A program made the translations under genes and the position numbers. From Mycobacterium aquaticum (GTDB lineage: Bacteria; Actinomycetota; Actinomycetes; Mycobacteriales; Mycobacteriaceae), in NCBI RefSeq assembly GCF_002086485.1, contig NZ_MVHF01000013.1, positions 81,079 to 145,078 of the forward strand: DNA of 64,000 nt. Direction: 5' to 3'. Below are positions 8,552 to 16,250 of the stretch, in pieces; the stretch's first letter is position 1; each line of letters begins with the position of its first letter. Under the pieces are notes generated by a model that saw nothing but the letters and a program-made list of their open reading frames with translations, was not told the origin of the DNA and ran no database searches.

Positions 8552-9747
8552 TGACGACCAATCCGGAACAACTGCTGTTCGCCTCGACGGCGCGGGCCTT
8601 CCTGGACAAGGAAGCCTCCCTGGGCACCGTACGTGACCTGCATTCCCGCGAAACCTCATTCGAGAACACCTGGTGGCAGCGGGCCGCGGAGCTCGGCTGG
8701 GCCAGCCTGCTGGTGCCCGAAGAGCTCGGCGGCGGAAGCGTTTCCGGTGACGGGCTGGCCGACCTGGCCCTGGTCGCCGAGCAGGCCGGCCACACCGTCG
8801 CGCCTGGGCCGTTACACGCGGTGAGTGTGGTACTCGCGGGGTTGGTGGAGGCGGACGCGAGGAGCAATTCAACGGATGCGGACGCGAGGAGCAATTCAAC
8901 AGAGGCGCACGCGGGTCACGAGGAGCTCATCGAGGCGCTGGTCTCTGGCGAGTCGATCGCATCGTGGGCTGTCTACGAGCCGCGACGACCGTTCGACCCC
9001 ACAGTGGCAAGAACCTCAGCTACCCCCAGCGCGGACGGCTTCCGGATCGACGGGGTCAAGGACCGGGTTGAGGCGGGGACGCAGGCCGACGTGTTCCTGG
9101 TGGTCGCCGAATGCGACGGTGTGCCGCGACAGTTCGGCGTCCCGGCCGACTCGCCAGGGGTGAGCGTGACGGTGCAGAAGTCAGTCGACCTCGTGAAGAC
9201 CTATGCCCGAGTGCAATTCGACGGTGTCGAGGTCGGCACATCCGCTGCGGTCGGTACGGCCGAGCAGACCCCGGCGATCATCGAACGGCAGCGTCAGATC
9301 GCCCTGGTGCTGCAGTGCGCCGAGATCGTCGGCATCCTGGACGCGGTGCTGGCGCTGACCAATCAGTGGCTGCTCGACCGGCACAGCTTCGGCCGCCCGT
9401 TGGCGTCGTACCAGGCGCTCAAGCACCGCTTCGCCGATATGAAGATGTGGTTCGAGGCCTGCCGCGCGACCACGGCCGCGGCCGTGACTGCCGTCGGCGC
9501 ACACTCACCTGATGCGCCGAAGCTCGTCAGTGTCGCGAAAGCCTATGTCGCCGAACGTGCTCCGGTGATGCTGCAGGACTGTGTGCAGTTGCACGGCGGG
9601 ATCGGCGTGACGTGGGAACACGATCTGCACCTGTATCTGCGGCGAGTTGCCTTGCACCGGGCGATGTTCGGCTCACCCGAAGACCACCATCGCGCCGTGT
9701 ATGGGTTGAGCCGTAAACGGCCGGGAGCACTGGAGACACAACCATGA
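8551..9747 (+). CDS. Acyl-CoA dehydrogenase family protein (first of a pair)
   Basis: A 398-residue acyl-CoA dehydrogenase. It has a helical N-domain with LGWASLLVPEELGGG, a beta middle domain, and a C-domain with RHSFGRPLASYQALKHRFADMK and QLHGGIGVTWEHDLHLYLRR. Residues about 101-118 contain a duplicated nonapeptide encoded by a 27-bp tandem repeat, not expected in this family. The following gene is a second dehydrogenase overlapping by ATGA. Paired mycobacterial FadE genes often encode alpha2-beta2 heterotetramers, which is the likely arrangement here. Confidence 0.88.
   Translation: MTTNPEQLLFASTARAFLDKEASLGTVRDLHSRETSFENTWWQRAAELGWASLLVPEELGGGSVSGDGLADLALVAEQAGHTVAPGPLHAVSVVLAGLVEADARSNSTDADARSNSTEAHAGHEELIEALVSGESIASWAVYEPRRPFDPTVARTSATPSADGFRIDGVKDRVEAGTQADVFLVVAECDGVPRQFGVPADSPGVSVTVQKSVDLVKTYARVQFDGVEVGTSAAVGTAEQTPAIIERQRQIALVLQCAEIVGILDAVLALTNQWLLDRHSFGRPLASYQALKHRFADMKMWFEACRATTAAAVTAVGAHSPDAPKLVSVAKAYVAERAPVMLQDCVQLHGGIGVTWEHDLHLYLRRVALHRAMFGSPEDHHRAVYGLSRKRPGALETQP
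8851..8904 (+). repeat. 27-bp in-frame tandem duplication
   Basis: Two copies, 8851-8877 and 8878-8904, start with GCGGACGCGAGGAGCAATTC and differ only near their 3' ends. A third partial start (GCGCACGCG) follows at 8905. The duplication adds nine residues (ADARSNSTD / ADARSNSTE) within the acyl-CoA dehydrogenase without a frameshift. Confidence 0.9.
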
Positions 9748-10997
9748 CCCAGACGGCGGTCACCACCGAATCTCTGGCCGATTTCACCACCCGCGCGCGG
9801 GCGTGGCTTGCCGAGAACATGCCGCCCATCGACCCGGACGATCCGCCGTTCTCGGTGCGTGCCGAAGCCGCTTCGTGGGAGCGGGCGAAGGAACTGCAGA
9901 AGCGGCTCCACGAAGGGGGCTTCGCGGGCATCTGCTTCCCCCGTGAGTACGGCGGTCTCGGCCTGGACTACGCATATCAGAAGGCGTTCAACGCCGAATG
10001 CCGCTGCTATGAAATGCCGTTGATCCTCAACACGCCGTCGTTCACGATCTGTGCGGCGACCATCCTGGACATGGGCAGCGAAGAACAGAAGCGCGAGCGC
10101 ATTGCGGCCGCCATCCGCGGCGACGAGATTCTGGTGCAGCTGCTCAGCGAGCCCAACGGTGGATCCGACCTGGCCGGCGTCATCACCCGCGCCGACCGCG
10201 TCGGCGACAAGTGGATCATCAACGGCGCCAAGACCTGGAGCACCAGCGCCTTTGCCGGCGACTACGGGCTGATGCTGGCCCGGACCGACTGGACCGTGCC
10301 CAAGCACGAGGGCCTGACGATGTTCCTGGTACCCCTGGACGCACCGGGCATCACGATGCGCCGAATCAAGGAAGTCAACGGCAACGAGGAGTTCTGCGAA
10401 GAGTTCTTCGACGGCCTTGAGCTCGGCGACGACGCCGTCGTGGGTGCGGTCAACGACGGCTGGACCGTCGCGTCACGTCAGTTGCATCACGAGCGGCGTG
10501 CGGTCGGGGGTGGATCGGAATTCGCCAGCGGGACCGGCGCCGAGAACGCCAACGAGATGCCGCCGGACCACATCGGGATCGCCGAGGCCACCGGGCAGGG
10601 TGACGACCCGCGGGTGCAGGATCTCGCGGGCCGGGCACTGGTCCGCCGCACGGTGAAACAGCAACTCATCGACCACGTTTCGGCGTCGATCGCCAACGGG
10701 TCGCTGCCTCCGAACGCGGGAACGCTGATCCGCCTGTTCCATGCCGAGACCACCGAGCTTGAGGTGGACACCGCGCTGGCCATCGCCGGGACCGCGGGCG
10801 TGGTGGACGAAGGTGGCGAGCTCGAACGCCTGCTCGACATCGGGGTGCGGTATCTCTCGCGACAGACCGGCTCACTGGGTGGCGGCAGCTCGGAGATGGC
10901 CCGCAACGTGATCGGCGAACGCGTGCTGGGGTTCCCGCGGGAATACGCCGCCGACCGTGGGGTGCCGTTCAATCAGGTCAAGCGCAACAAGGGCTGA
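9744..10997 (+). CDS. Acyl-CoA dehydrogenase family protein (second of a pair)
   Basis: A 417-residue acyl-CoA dehydrogenase. GFAGICFPREYGGLG lies in the N-domain, LLSEPNGGSDLAG and INGAKTWSTSAFAGDY form the FAD/substrate-contacting middle domain, and GGGSSEMARNVIGERVLGFPRE sits near the C-terminus. Insertion of a double bond into an acyl-CoA, with electrons passed to ETF, is the family reaction. It overlaps the upstream dehydrogenase by 4 nt. The partner organisation resembles FadE26/27 and FadE28/29 of steroid side-chain degradation, though the substrate here is not readable. Confidence 0.9.
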   Translation: MTQTAVTTESLADFTTRARAWLAENMPPIDPDDPPFSVRAEAASWERAKELQKRLHEGGFAGICFPREYGGLGLDYAYQKAFNAECRCYEMPLILNTPSFTICAATILDMGSEEQKRERIAAAIRGDEILVQLLSEPNGGSDLAGVITRADRVGDKWIINGAKTWSTSAFAGDYGLMLARTDWTVPKHEGLTMFLVPLDAPGITMRRIKEVNGNEEFCEEFFDGLELGDDAVVGAVNDGWTVASRQLHHERRAVGGGSEFASGTGAENANEMPPDHIGIAEATGQGDDPRVQDLAGRALVRRTVKQQLIDHVSASIANGSLPPNAGTLIRLFHAETTELEVDTALAIAGTAGVVDEGGELERLLDIGVRYLSRQTGSLGGGSSEMARNVIGERVLGFPREYAADRGVPFNQVKRNKG

Positions 10998-11054
10998 TCA
11001 TCCGGCCTTGAGCCCGGCGTACGGTGGGGAGCACACGACCCAGGGGGAATTGTC

Positions 11055-11489
11055 ATGCCCACCATTCACGTGGAGCGAGTGATCGCCGCACCGCTGTAAC
11101 AGGTCTTCGACTGGTTGGCCGACCCGGCCGCCATCGGCACCGCGCCCTTGGTGCTCAAAGCCGGCTGGGCGAAGGGTTCGTCGGGCCCGGCCGTCGGTGC
11201 GGTGCGAGCAGTGACCGGAGCCGGTATGTGGTTTCGCGAGGAGATCACCGCCTACGACCGTCCGAACAGCTACTCGTACTTGATCATCAGCTCGTTTCCG
11301 CCGTTCGATCATGACGGCGGCACACTGACTTTCACGCAACGTGGTGAGGGCACGCACGTCGACTGGCTCACCAACTACACCCATCCGGCCCGCATCGGCG
11401 GCAAGGCGATGGAGGCCGTGAGCTCTCGACTACTGCCCTGGAACTTCCGCGCCATCCTTGCCAACTGCGCCAAGGCGTTGGAACGCTAG
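11055..11489 (+). pseudogene. SRPBCC family gene with premature stop at codon 15
   Basis: A reading frame from ATG 11055, with a good AGGGGGA ribosome site upstream, reads MPTIHVERVIAAPL then TAA (11097-11099), and continues in frame as QVFDWLADPAAIGTAPLVLK to TAG at 11489. The pieces before and after the stop form one continuous polyketide-cyclase/SRPBCC N-terminus (VERVIAAPxxQVFDWLAD). One base change (for example GAA to TAA) explains the break. Reinitiation at TTG 11115 would lose the first beta strand. It is a recent pseudogene or a sequence error. Confidence 0.8.
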
Positions 11490-11509
11490 GGCAGCCGCCA
11501 AACCCTTCA

Positions 11510-11548
11510 CATGATGCCCATCATGCGGTTAGCATGATGGTCATCATG
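11510..11548. promoter_or_regulatory. Two tandem palindromes, probable TetR operators
   Basis: CATGATG-CC-CATCATG at 11510-11525 and CATGATG-GT-CATCATG at 11533-11548 (18 bp if the flanking G/C is included) are the same 16-bp palindrome repeated with 23-bp centre spacing. The second covers the possible start codons of the TetR gene. This is a strong candidate for a cooperative autoregulatory operator pair (inference). Confidence 0.8.
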
Positions 11549-12166
11549 CGAGAAGCAGCGACCAAGCGCGCCGACAGCAAGCGCGAGTCCCAAGACCGGA
11601 TCCTCGATGCCGCCGCACGCCGACTCCGCGAAGAAGGTCTGGGCGGGGCAGGGATCGCCGCGGTCATGCGCGACGCCGGGCTGACGCACGGTGCGTTCTA
11701 CTCCCACTTCAGCACCAAGGACGAGCTGGCGAGTGCGGCCTTCGGCCACGCCATCCGCACCGGCCGCCCGCACTGGATCAAGCCGTCGCGCGGCGAATCC
11801 TGGCGGGCCCGCCTGACGAGCTTGGCGAAGCGCTATCTCACCCCGGCTCACCGGGACGAGCTGGCCAGCAGCTGCGCCTTCGCCGCTCTCGGGTCGGAAG
11901 CGGCCCGGGGCTCCGCGGAGTTCCGCAGCAGCTACGAACGCGAACTTCGCGCATCGCTCGCGGCAATCTGCGGCGACGATGCCGCCGACGACGAGCGGTT
12001 CGACGATGCCATCGCGTTGATGGCCCTCTGCGTCGGCGGGATGACCCTGTCACGTGCCGTCGCCGACCCGCAGTTCTCCGCGCGCATCCTGCGGAGCGCG
12101 CAGGCCGCCGCCGCCAAAGTTGCCGAGGATCAACCACATCGAGGAGAACCACATGGCCGGCGCTGA
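11546..12166 (+). CDS. TetR/AcrR family regulator
   Basis: About 206 residues from ATG 11546; in-frame ATGs at 11534 and 11537 lie inside the palindromic operator. The helix-turn-helix is AGIAAVMRDAGLTHGAFYSH, followed by FSTKDELASAAF, the usual end of the TetR DNA-binding domain. The gene's 3' end overlaps the haloalkane dehalogenase start by 14 nt, which suggests that this regulator controls the dehalogenase as well as itself. The first start could also be 11534. Confidence 0.85.
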   Translation: MREAATKRADSKRESQDRILDAAARRLREEGLGGAGIAAVMRDAGLTHGAFYSHFSTKDELASAAFGHAIRTGRPHWIKPSRGESWRARLTSLAKRYLTPAHRDELASSCAFAALGSEAARGSAEFRSSYERELRASLAAICGDDAADDERFDDAIALMALCVGGMTLSRAVADPQFSARILRSAQAAAAKVAEDQPHRGEPHGRR

Positions 12167-13046
12167 GCCGTACGGACAGTTGCAGTACCGCGAGATCAAC
12201 GGCCGTCGCATGGCCTACCTCGACGAGGGCGGCGGCACCGCCGCATCGGCCATCGTGTTCCAGCACGGCAACCCCACCTCGTCGTACCTGTGGCGCAACG
12301 TGATGCCGCACCTGGAAGGGCTTGGCCGACTGGTGGCGTGCGACCTCATCGGCATGGGCGCATCCGACAAACTCGACGATTCCGGGCCCGACCGTTATCA
12401 CTATGCGGAACAACGCGAATACCTCTTCAAACTCTGGGATTCCCTCGACCTCGGCGACCGTGTGGTTCTTGTCCTCCACGACTGGGGCTCGGCACTCGGA
12501 TTCGACTGGGCCAACCAGCATCGCGACCGCGTGGCCGGCATCGCCTACATGGAAGCCATCGCCACGCCGATGACGTGGGCGGATTGGCCAGACCAGGTGC
12601 GGGAGGTGTTCCAGGGCTTCCGCTCGCCCAACGGAGAGTCGATGGTGTTGGAGCACAACATGTTTGTCGAAGGCGTACTGCCCGGTGCCATCCTGCGCAC
12701 ACTCACCGATGCCGAGATGGACCACTACCGCGCGCCGTTCCGCGAGCCGGGTGAAGGCCGCCGCCCGACGCTGTCGTGGCCGCGCAACATCCCGGTGGAG
12801 GGCGAGCCTGCCGACGTGGTCGCCATTGTCGAGGACTACGGCAGCTGGCTTGCGGCCAGTGATATCCCGAAGCTGTTCGTCAACGCCGAGCCCGGCGCCA
12901 TCATGCGCGGGCGCATCCGCGAGTTCGCCCGGACCTGGCCGAACCAGACCGAAGTGACGGTCGCCGGTTCGCATTTCATCCAGGAAGACAGTCCCGACGA
13001 GATCGGGGCCGCAGTAGCCGAATTCGTGCGCAAGTTGGCCAGGTAG
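12153..13046 (+). CDS. dhaA: Haloalkane dehalogenase (HLD-II, LinB/DmbA type)
   Basis: A 297-residue alpha/beta hydrolase, close to the 296 of LinB. HGNPTSSYLWRNVMPH gives the oxyanion/halide residue Asn40. VLHDWGSALGFDWA gives the nucleophile Asp110 and halide-binding Trp111. Glu134 (in AYMEAI) and His274 (in VAGSHFIQEDSP) complete an HLD-II Asp-His-Glu triad. The enzyme cleaves carbon-halogen bonds of haloalkanes to alcohols in the cytoplasm. The ATG was chosen by alignment, with GGAG upstream. It is likely translated with the overlapping TetR gene. M. tuberculosis Rv2579 is the counterpart but lies on the other side of Rv2578c. Confidence 0.93.
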   Translation: MAGAEPYGQLQYREINGRRMAYLDEGGGTAASAIVFQHGNPTSSYLWRNVMPHLEGLGRLVACDLIGMGASDKLDDSGPDRYHYAEQREYLFKLWDSLDLGDRVVLVLHDWGSALGFDWANQHRDRVAGIAYMEAIATPMTWADWPDQVREVFQGFRSPNGESMVLEHNMFVEGVLPGAILRTLTDAEMDHYRAPFREPGEGRRPTLSWPRNIPVEGEPADVVAIVEDYGSWLAASDIPKLFVNAEPGAIMRGRIREFARTWPNQTEVTVAGSHFIQEDSPDEIGAAVAEFVRKLAR

Positions 13047-13059
13047 ACGCGGCGTCCCC

Positions 13060-14112
13060 TCAGAACAGTGTGGGCTGCGCCGGTGCCGCGGCCTCGGATG
13101 CGGCACTGACGGGTGCCGCGGGTTCCCTGCCCGTCAGCCCGTAGCGCGCGAGTAGCGGTGCCACCCGGCTACGAAGCGCGCTGCGGTAATCCTGCGGCAG
13201 GTAGGCCCTGCGCCCGTACAAGCGCTCATATTCGGGCACGAGTTCGGGGTGCGACTGTTGCAGCCACTGCATGAACCAACCACGATTCGATCCACGGAGA
13301 TGGAGGCCGAACACAGTCGCCCCGGTCGCACCGGCCGACGCGATCTGGCTGAGCAACGCGTCGAGTTGTTCCGCGGAGTCGGTCAGGTACGGCAGCACCG
13401 GCGCCACCATCACATGGCAGCCCAGCCCTGCGTCACGCACCGCAGAGATCAGGGCCAGCCGCGCCTGCGGCGACGGAGTGCCGGGTTCGACGTCACGATG
13501 CAGATCCGGATCGCCCACTGCCAGGGAGATCGCCACACTGGCCCCGGGCCCGTGGTGGGCCGCGTCGGCGACCAGCGGCAAGTCCCGGCGCAGGAGCGTG
13601 CCCTTGGTCAGTATCGAGAAGGGAGTCCCGGAATCTGCCAGTGCGCCAATGATTCCCGGCATCAACGCATACCGGCCCTCGGCGCGCTGATACGGGTCGG
13701 TGTTGGTGCCCAACGCCACCGCCTCCCGAGTCCAGGAACGACGGCGAAGCTCGCGGCGCAACACCTCGACCACGTTGGCCTTGACCACAACCTGGGTGTC
13801 GAAATCCACGCCGGAGTCGAAGTCGAGATACTCGTGCGTCGGCCGGGCGAAACAGTACCGGCAGGCGTGCGAGCATCCCCGGTACCCGTTGACGGTGTAG
13901 CGGAACGGGAGTGCTGATGCCGCGGGAATCTTGTTGAGCGCCGATTTGCACAACACCTCGTGGAAAGTGATGCCTTCGAAGTGTGGGGTGCGTACGCTGC
14001 GCACGAACCCCAGCCGTTGCAGGCCGGGTAGCGCGCCGTCGTCGACCCGCACCCCCTGCCCGTCCCAGCGCATCCATCCATCGAACATCCGTTCGATCAG
14101 AATGTCAAGCAT
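13060..14112 (-). CDS. Radical SAM protein, Rv2578c family
   Basis: A 350-residue protein with the radical SAM cluster motif Cys80-x3-Cys84-x2-Cys87 in GCSHACRYCFARPTHEYLDFD. This is the SplB-like group of Rv2578c homologues, with GTNTDPYQRAEG and SILTKGTLLRRD segments. The substrate is unknown; DNA-lesion or nucleotide chemistry is suspected for related families. It ends 13 bp from the dehalogenase stop (convergent) and starts 15 bp after the LacI-type gene, so the two minus-strand genes may share a transcript. Confidence 0.88.
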   Translation of the reverse strand: MLDILIERMFDGWMRWDGQGVRVDDGALPGLQRLGFVRSVRTPHFEGITFHEVLCKSALNKIPAASALPFRYTVNGYRGCSHACRYCFARPTHEYLDFDSGVDFDTQVVVKANVVEVLRRELRRRSWTREAVALGTNTDPYQRAEGRYALMPGIIGALADSGTPFSILTKGTLLRRDLPLVADAAHHGPGASVAISLAVGDPDLHRDVEPGTPSPQARLALISAVRDAGLGCHVMVAPVLPYLTDSAEQLDALLSQIASAGATGATVFGLHLRGSNRGWFMQWLQQSHPELVPEYERLYGRRAYLPQDYRSALRSRVAPLLARYGLTGREPAAPVSAASEAAAPAQPTLF

Positions 14113-14127
14113 CCTGGACGGCCCGTG

Positions 14128-15162
14128 TCACGCCAGGCTGGAACACCTCACGTCGGCCGTCGACTTACGTACCACCAGAACAGGTTTCGTGCGCCGCTGA
14201 CCTCCCGGCCGTCCCGCCAGCGCGTCAGCGAGCAGTTGCACGGCATCGCAACCCATGTCGAACGCATGTGACTCGACCGACGTCAACGGCACGTGCATCT
14301 CTGCAGTGAGCGCGATGTTGTTGAAACCGATCAGGGACACGTCCTCACCGACGCGCAGGCCATGAGCGCGGATCGCGCCTGCGGCACCGATGGCAGCGAA
14401 ATCGTTGACCGCGAACAGTGCGGTCGGCGGCGACGCGGTGGCGAGCAGCCGATCGGCGGCGGCATGGCCGCCCTGGCTGTCCAGGCCCGAAAACACGATA
14501 TTGTCCGCGGGGACGTCGATGCCCGCCTCGCGGAATCGGTCGACAAAGCCTGCAGGCCGGTCGATTCCGGTGCTTGCGTGTGCCAGGCCGGCGATGACGC
14601 CCACGCGGCGGTGCCCCAGCTCGAGCAGGTGCTCGGCCGCCAACCGGCCACCGAGATAGTTGTCGCAGGTTGCCGCGGGATAGTCGGCGACGCTTCGGTT
14701 CACGAGCACGAAGGGCACCTCACGCGTGGTGAGCTCGTCGAGAACGGTGTGGTCGTCGGCCCGCACATCGCCGAGGATGAGCCCGTCGACACGGCGGTCG
14801 AGCATCATCTCGATCCGCATGCGCTGCCGGTCGGGTTCGTCCTGGGTGTTTGCGACGAACGCCGTCAGGCCCCGCTCCGCAGCGGCGGATTCGATGCCCT
14901 CGTAGACCGTGGCGAGCACGACGTCGCTGAGTCTCGGGACCAGCACGCCGATCAAGTTGGTGCGTTTGGTGCGCAGGCTCGCCGCGTGCGGATTCGAGCG
15001 GTAGTTCACCTCGGCCGCACGTTGACGGATCCGTTCGGCGGTGGCTCCCGAGGCTGCACGTTCCCCTGCTCGCATGCCGTTGAGCACGCGCGCGACAGTC
15101 GAAACGTGCAGACCGAGGTCATCGGCGATCGACTGCAACGTGGCCTGTTTCGACTTCCCCAC
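14128..15162 (-). CDS. LacI family transcriptional regulator
   Basis: About 344 residues from GTG 15162, the usual LacI length. The N-terminal domain reads ATLQSIADDLGLHVSTVARV with the hinge before RSNPHAASLRTKRTNLIGVL. The periplasmic-binding-like domain follows, including GDVRADD, GHRRVGVIAGL and TALFAVNDFAAIGA. It is divergent from the nitrilase operon, and two CCGAACGTTCGG palindromes lie between them, so it most likely represses that operon and itself. The effector is unknown. Longer starts upstream are possible but would run through the operators. Confidence 0.88.
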   Translation of the reverse strand: MGKSKQATLQSIADDLGLHVSTVARVLNGMRAGERAASGATAERIRQRAAEVNYRSNPHAASLRTKRTNLIGVLVPRLSDVVLATVYEGIESAAAERGLTAFVANTQDEPDRQRMRIEMMLDRRVDGLILGDVRADDHTVLDELTTREVPFVLVNRSVADYPAATCDNYLGGRLAAEHLLELGHRRVGVIAGLAHASTGIDRPAGFVDRFREAGIDVPADNIVFSGLDSQGGHAAADRLLATASPPTALFAVNDFAAIGAAGAIRAHGLRVGEDVSLIGFNNIALTAEMHVPLTSVESHAFDMGCDAVQLLADALAGRPGGQRRTKPVLVVRKSTADVRCSSLA

Positions 15163-15238
15163 TTCACTCTCTTCTGTTTGCTGAGACAAGGGCGTGCGGC
15201 CAGCTCTTGACAGTGACGCGCAACACGGAGCAGTATAG

Positions 15239-15266
15239 CCCGAACGTTCGGCCCGAACGTTCGGGC
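15239..15266. promoter_or_regulatory. Double palindromic operator for the LacI-type regulator
   Basis: CCGAACGTTCGG at 15240-15251 is followed directly by the 16-bp palindrome GCCCGAACGTTCGGGC at 15251-15266, with centres 13 bp apart. Both have the central CG step typical of LacI-family operators. They sit between the divergent LacI and nitrilase genes, just after a TATAGC hexamer (15234-15239) that could be a -10 box for the plus strand. Confidence 0.82.
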
Positions 15267-15329
15267 AAATGGGCCGGACGTGTCGAGTCCCTCGACTCGA
15301 CTCCGACAACAATGGGACAAGGACGCGTA

Positions 15330-16241
15330 ATGCCTGATCAGAACGCCTCATCCGCCGATCACCGGTACAGCCCAGCACGCGTGGCCGTCGTGCAGTTCAA
15401 CCCCCAGGTCGGGGTGGAGAACCTCAAGGCCAACTCCGAAGCGGTCTACGAACGCCTCAACGCAGCGGTAGCTGAGGGCGCAAACCTCATCGTGCTGCCC
15501 GAGCTGGCCACGACGGGCTACACCTTCGAATCCCGGGAAGAGGCCTATGCCCACGCCGAACCCGTGCCGTCGGGTGCGACGGTCGCCGGCTGGGTGGAGT
15601 TCGCCGCACGCCACGACGTGTACATCGCCGGATGTCTGCCCGAACTCGACGGCGTCGAACTCTTCGACACCGCCGTGCTGGTCGGGCCGGACGGCTACAT
15701 CGGCAAGTACCGCAAGACCCATCTGTGGAACGAGGAGAAGCTGTTCTTCTCCCCCGGCGACCTCGGGTACCCCGTGTTTCCGACGCGCATCGGCAGGATC
15801 GGCCTGCTGGTCTGCTGGGATATCTGGTTCCCGGAGACCGCGCGGATCGTCGCGCAACAGGGCGCCGACATCATCTGCATCCCAACCGGCTGGGTCTGGA
15901 CGCCGCCGCCCCTGTACGACGCGAGCGGCACCTGCATGGCCGCATACCTGACCATGACGGCCGCGCACGTCAACAACGTGTTCATCGCGACCGCCGACCG
16001 GATCGGCACCGAACGGACGTCGGGCTTCATGGGCAACTCGCTCATCGCGGGGACCAACGGCTGGCCGATCGACCGGATCGCCGGGCCGGACGAGGACACC
16101 ATCATCTACGCCGACATCGACATCACGGCGTCCCGCGGCGCACCGATCTGGAATCAGTTCAACGACCTGCACCGCGACCGCCGCACGGATCTCTACGATC
16201 AGCTGCTGGGTTACCGCGGCGGCTCGGCGCTGCCCCGCTAG
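15330..16241 (+). CDS. Carbon-nitrogen hydrolase (nitrilase superfamily)
   Basis: A 303-residue nitrilase-superfamily enzyme with the Glu-Lys-Cys triad Glu58 (VLPELATTGY), Lys129 (KYRKTHLW) and Cys162 (LLVCWDIWFPE). It would hydrolyse a nitrile or an amide/carbamoyl bond; the subgroup cannot be fixed by eye. The ATG at 15330 gives a normal N-terminus (VAVVQFNPQVG near residue 18). It is first in a five-gene operon with a membrane protein, an amidase, a class I fumarase and an alpha/beta hydrolase, downstream of a LacI-type operator. Confidence 0.88.
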   Translation: MPDQNASSADHRYSPARVAVVQFNPQVGVENLKANSEAVYERLNAAVAEGANLIVLPELATTGYTFESREEAYAHAEPVPSGATVAGWVEFAARHDVYIAGCLPELDGVELFDTAVLVGPDGYIGKYRKTHLWNEEKLFFSPGDLGYPVFPTRIGRIGLLVCWDIWFPETARIVAQQGADIICIPTGWVWTPPPLYDASGTCMAAYLTMTAAHVNNVFIATADRIGTERTSGFMGNSLIAGTNGWPIDRIAGPDEDTIIYADIDITASRGAPIWNQFNDLHRDRRTDLYDQLLGYRGGSALPR

Positions 16242-16250
16242 GGCCGCGCC

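Noticed and set aside
7220..8899. Long open frame on the minus strand opposite the amidohydrolase gene
   Set aside because: It mirrors the codon pattern of the plus-strand gene, has no recognisable domain and covers a promoter region; long antisense frames are common in GC-rich DNA.
11097..11099. TAA in the SRPBCC gene as programmed recoding
   Set aside because: There is no slippery sequence, no selenocysteine or pyrrolysine context and no stem visible; a plain nonsense mutation or sequence error is simpler.
15251..15266. GCCCGAACGTTCGGGC as a terminator
   Set aside because: It lies between divergent genes and is doubled; an operator fits better than a terminator.
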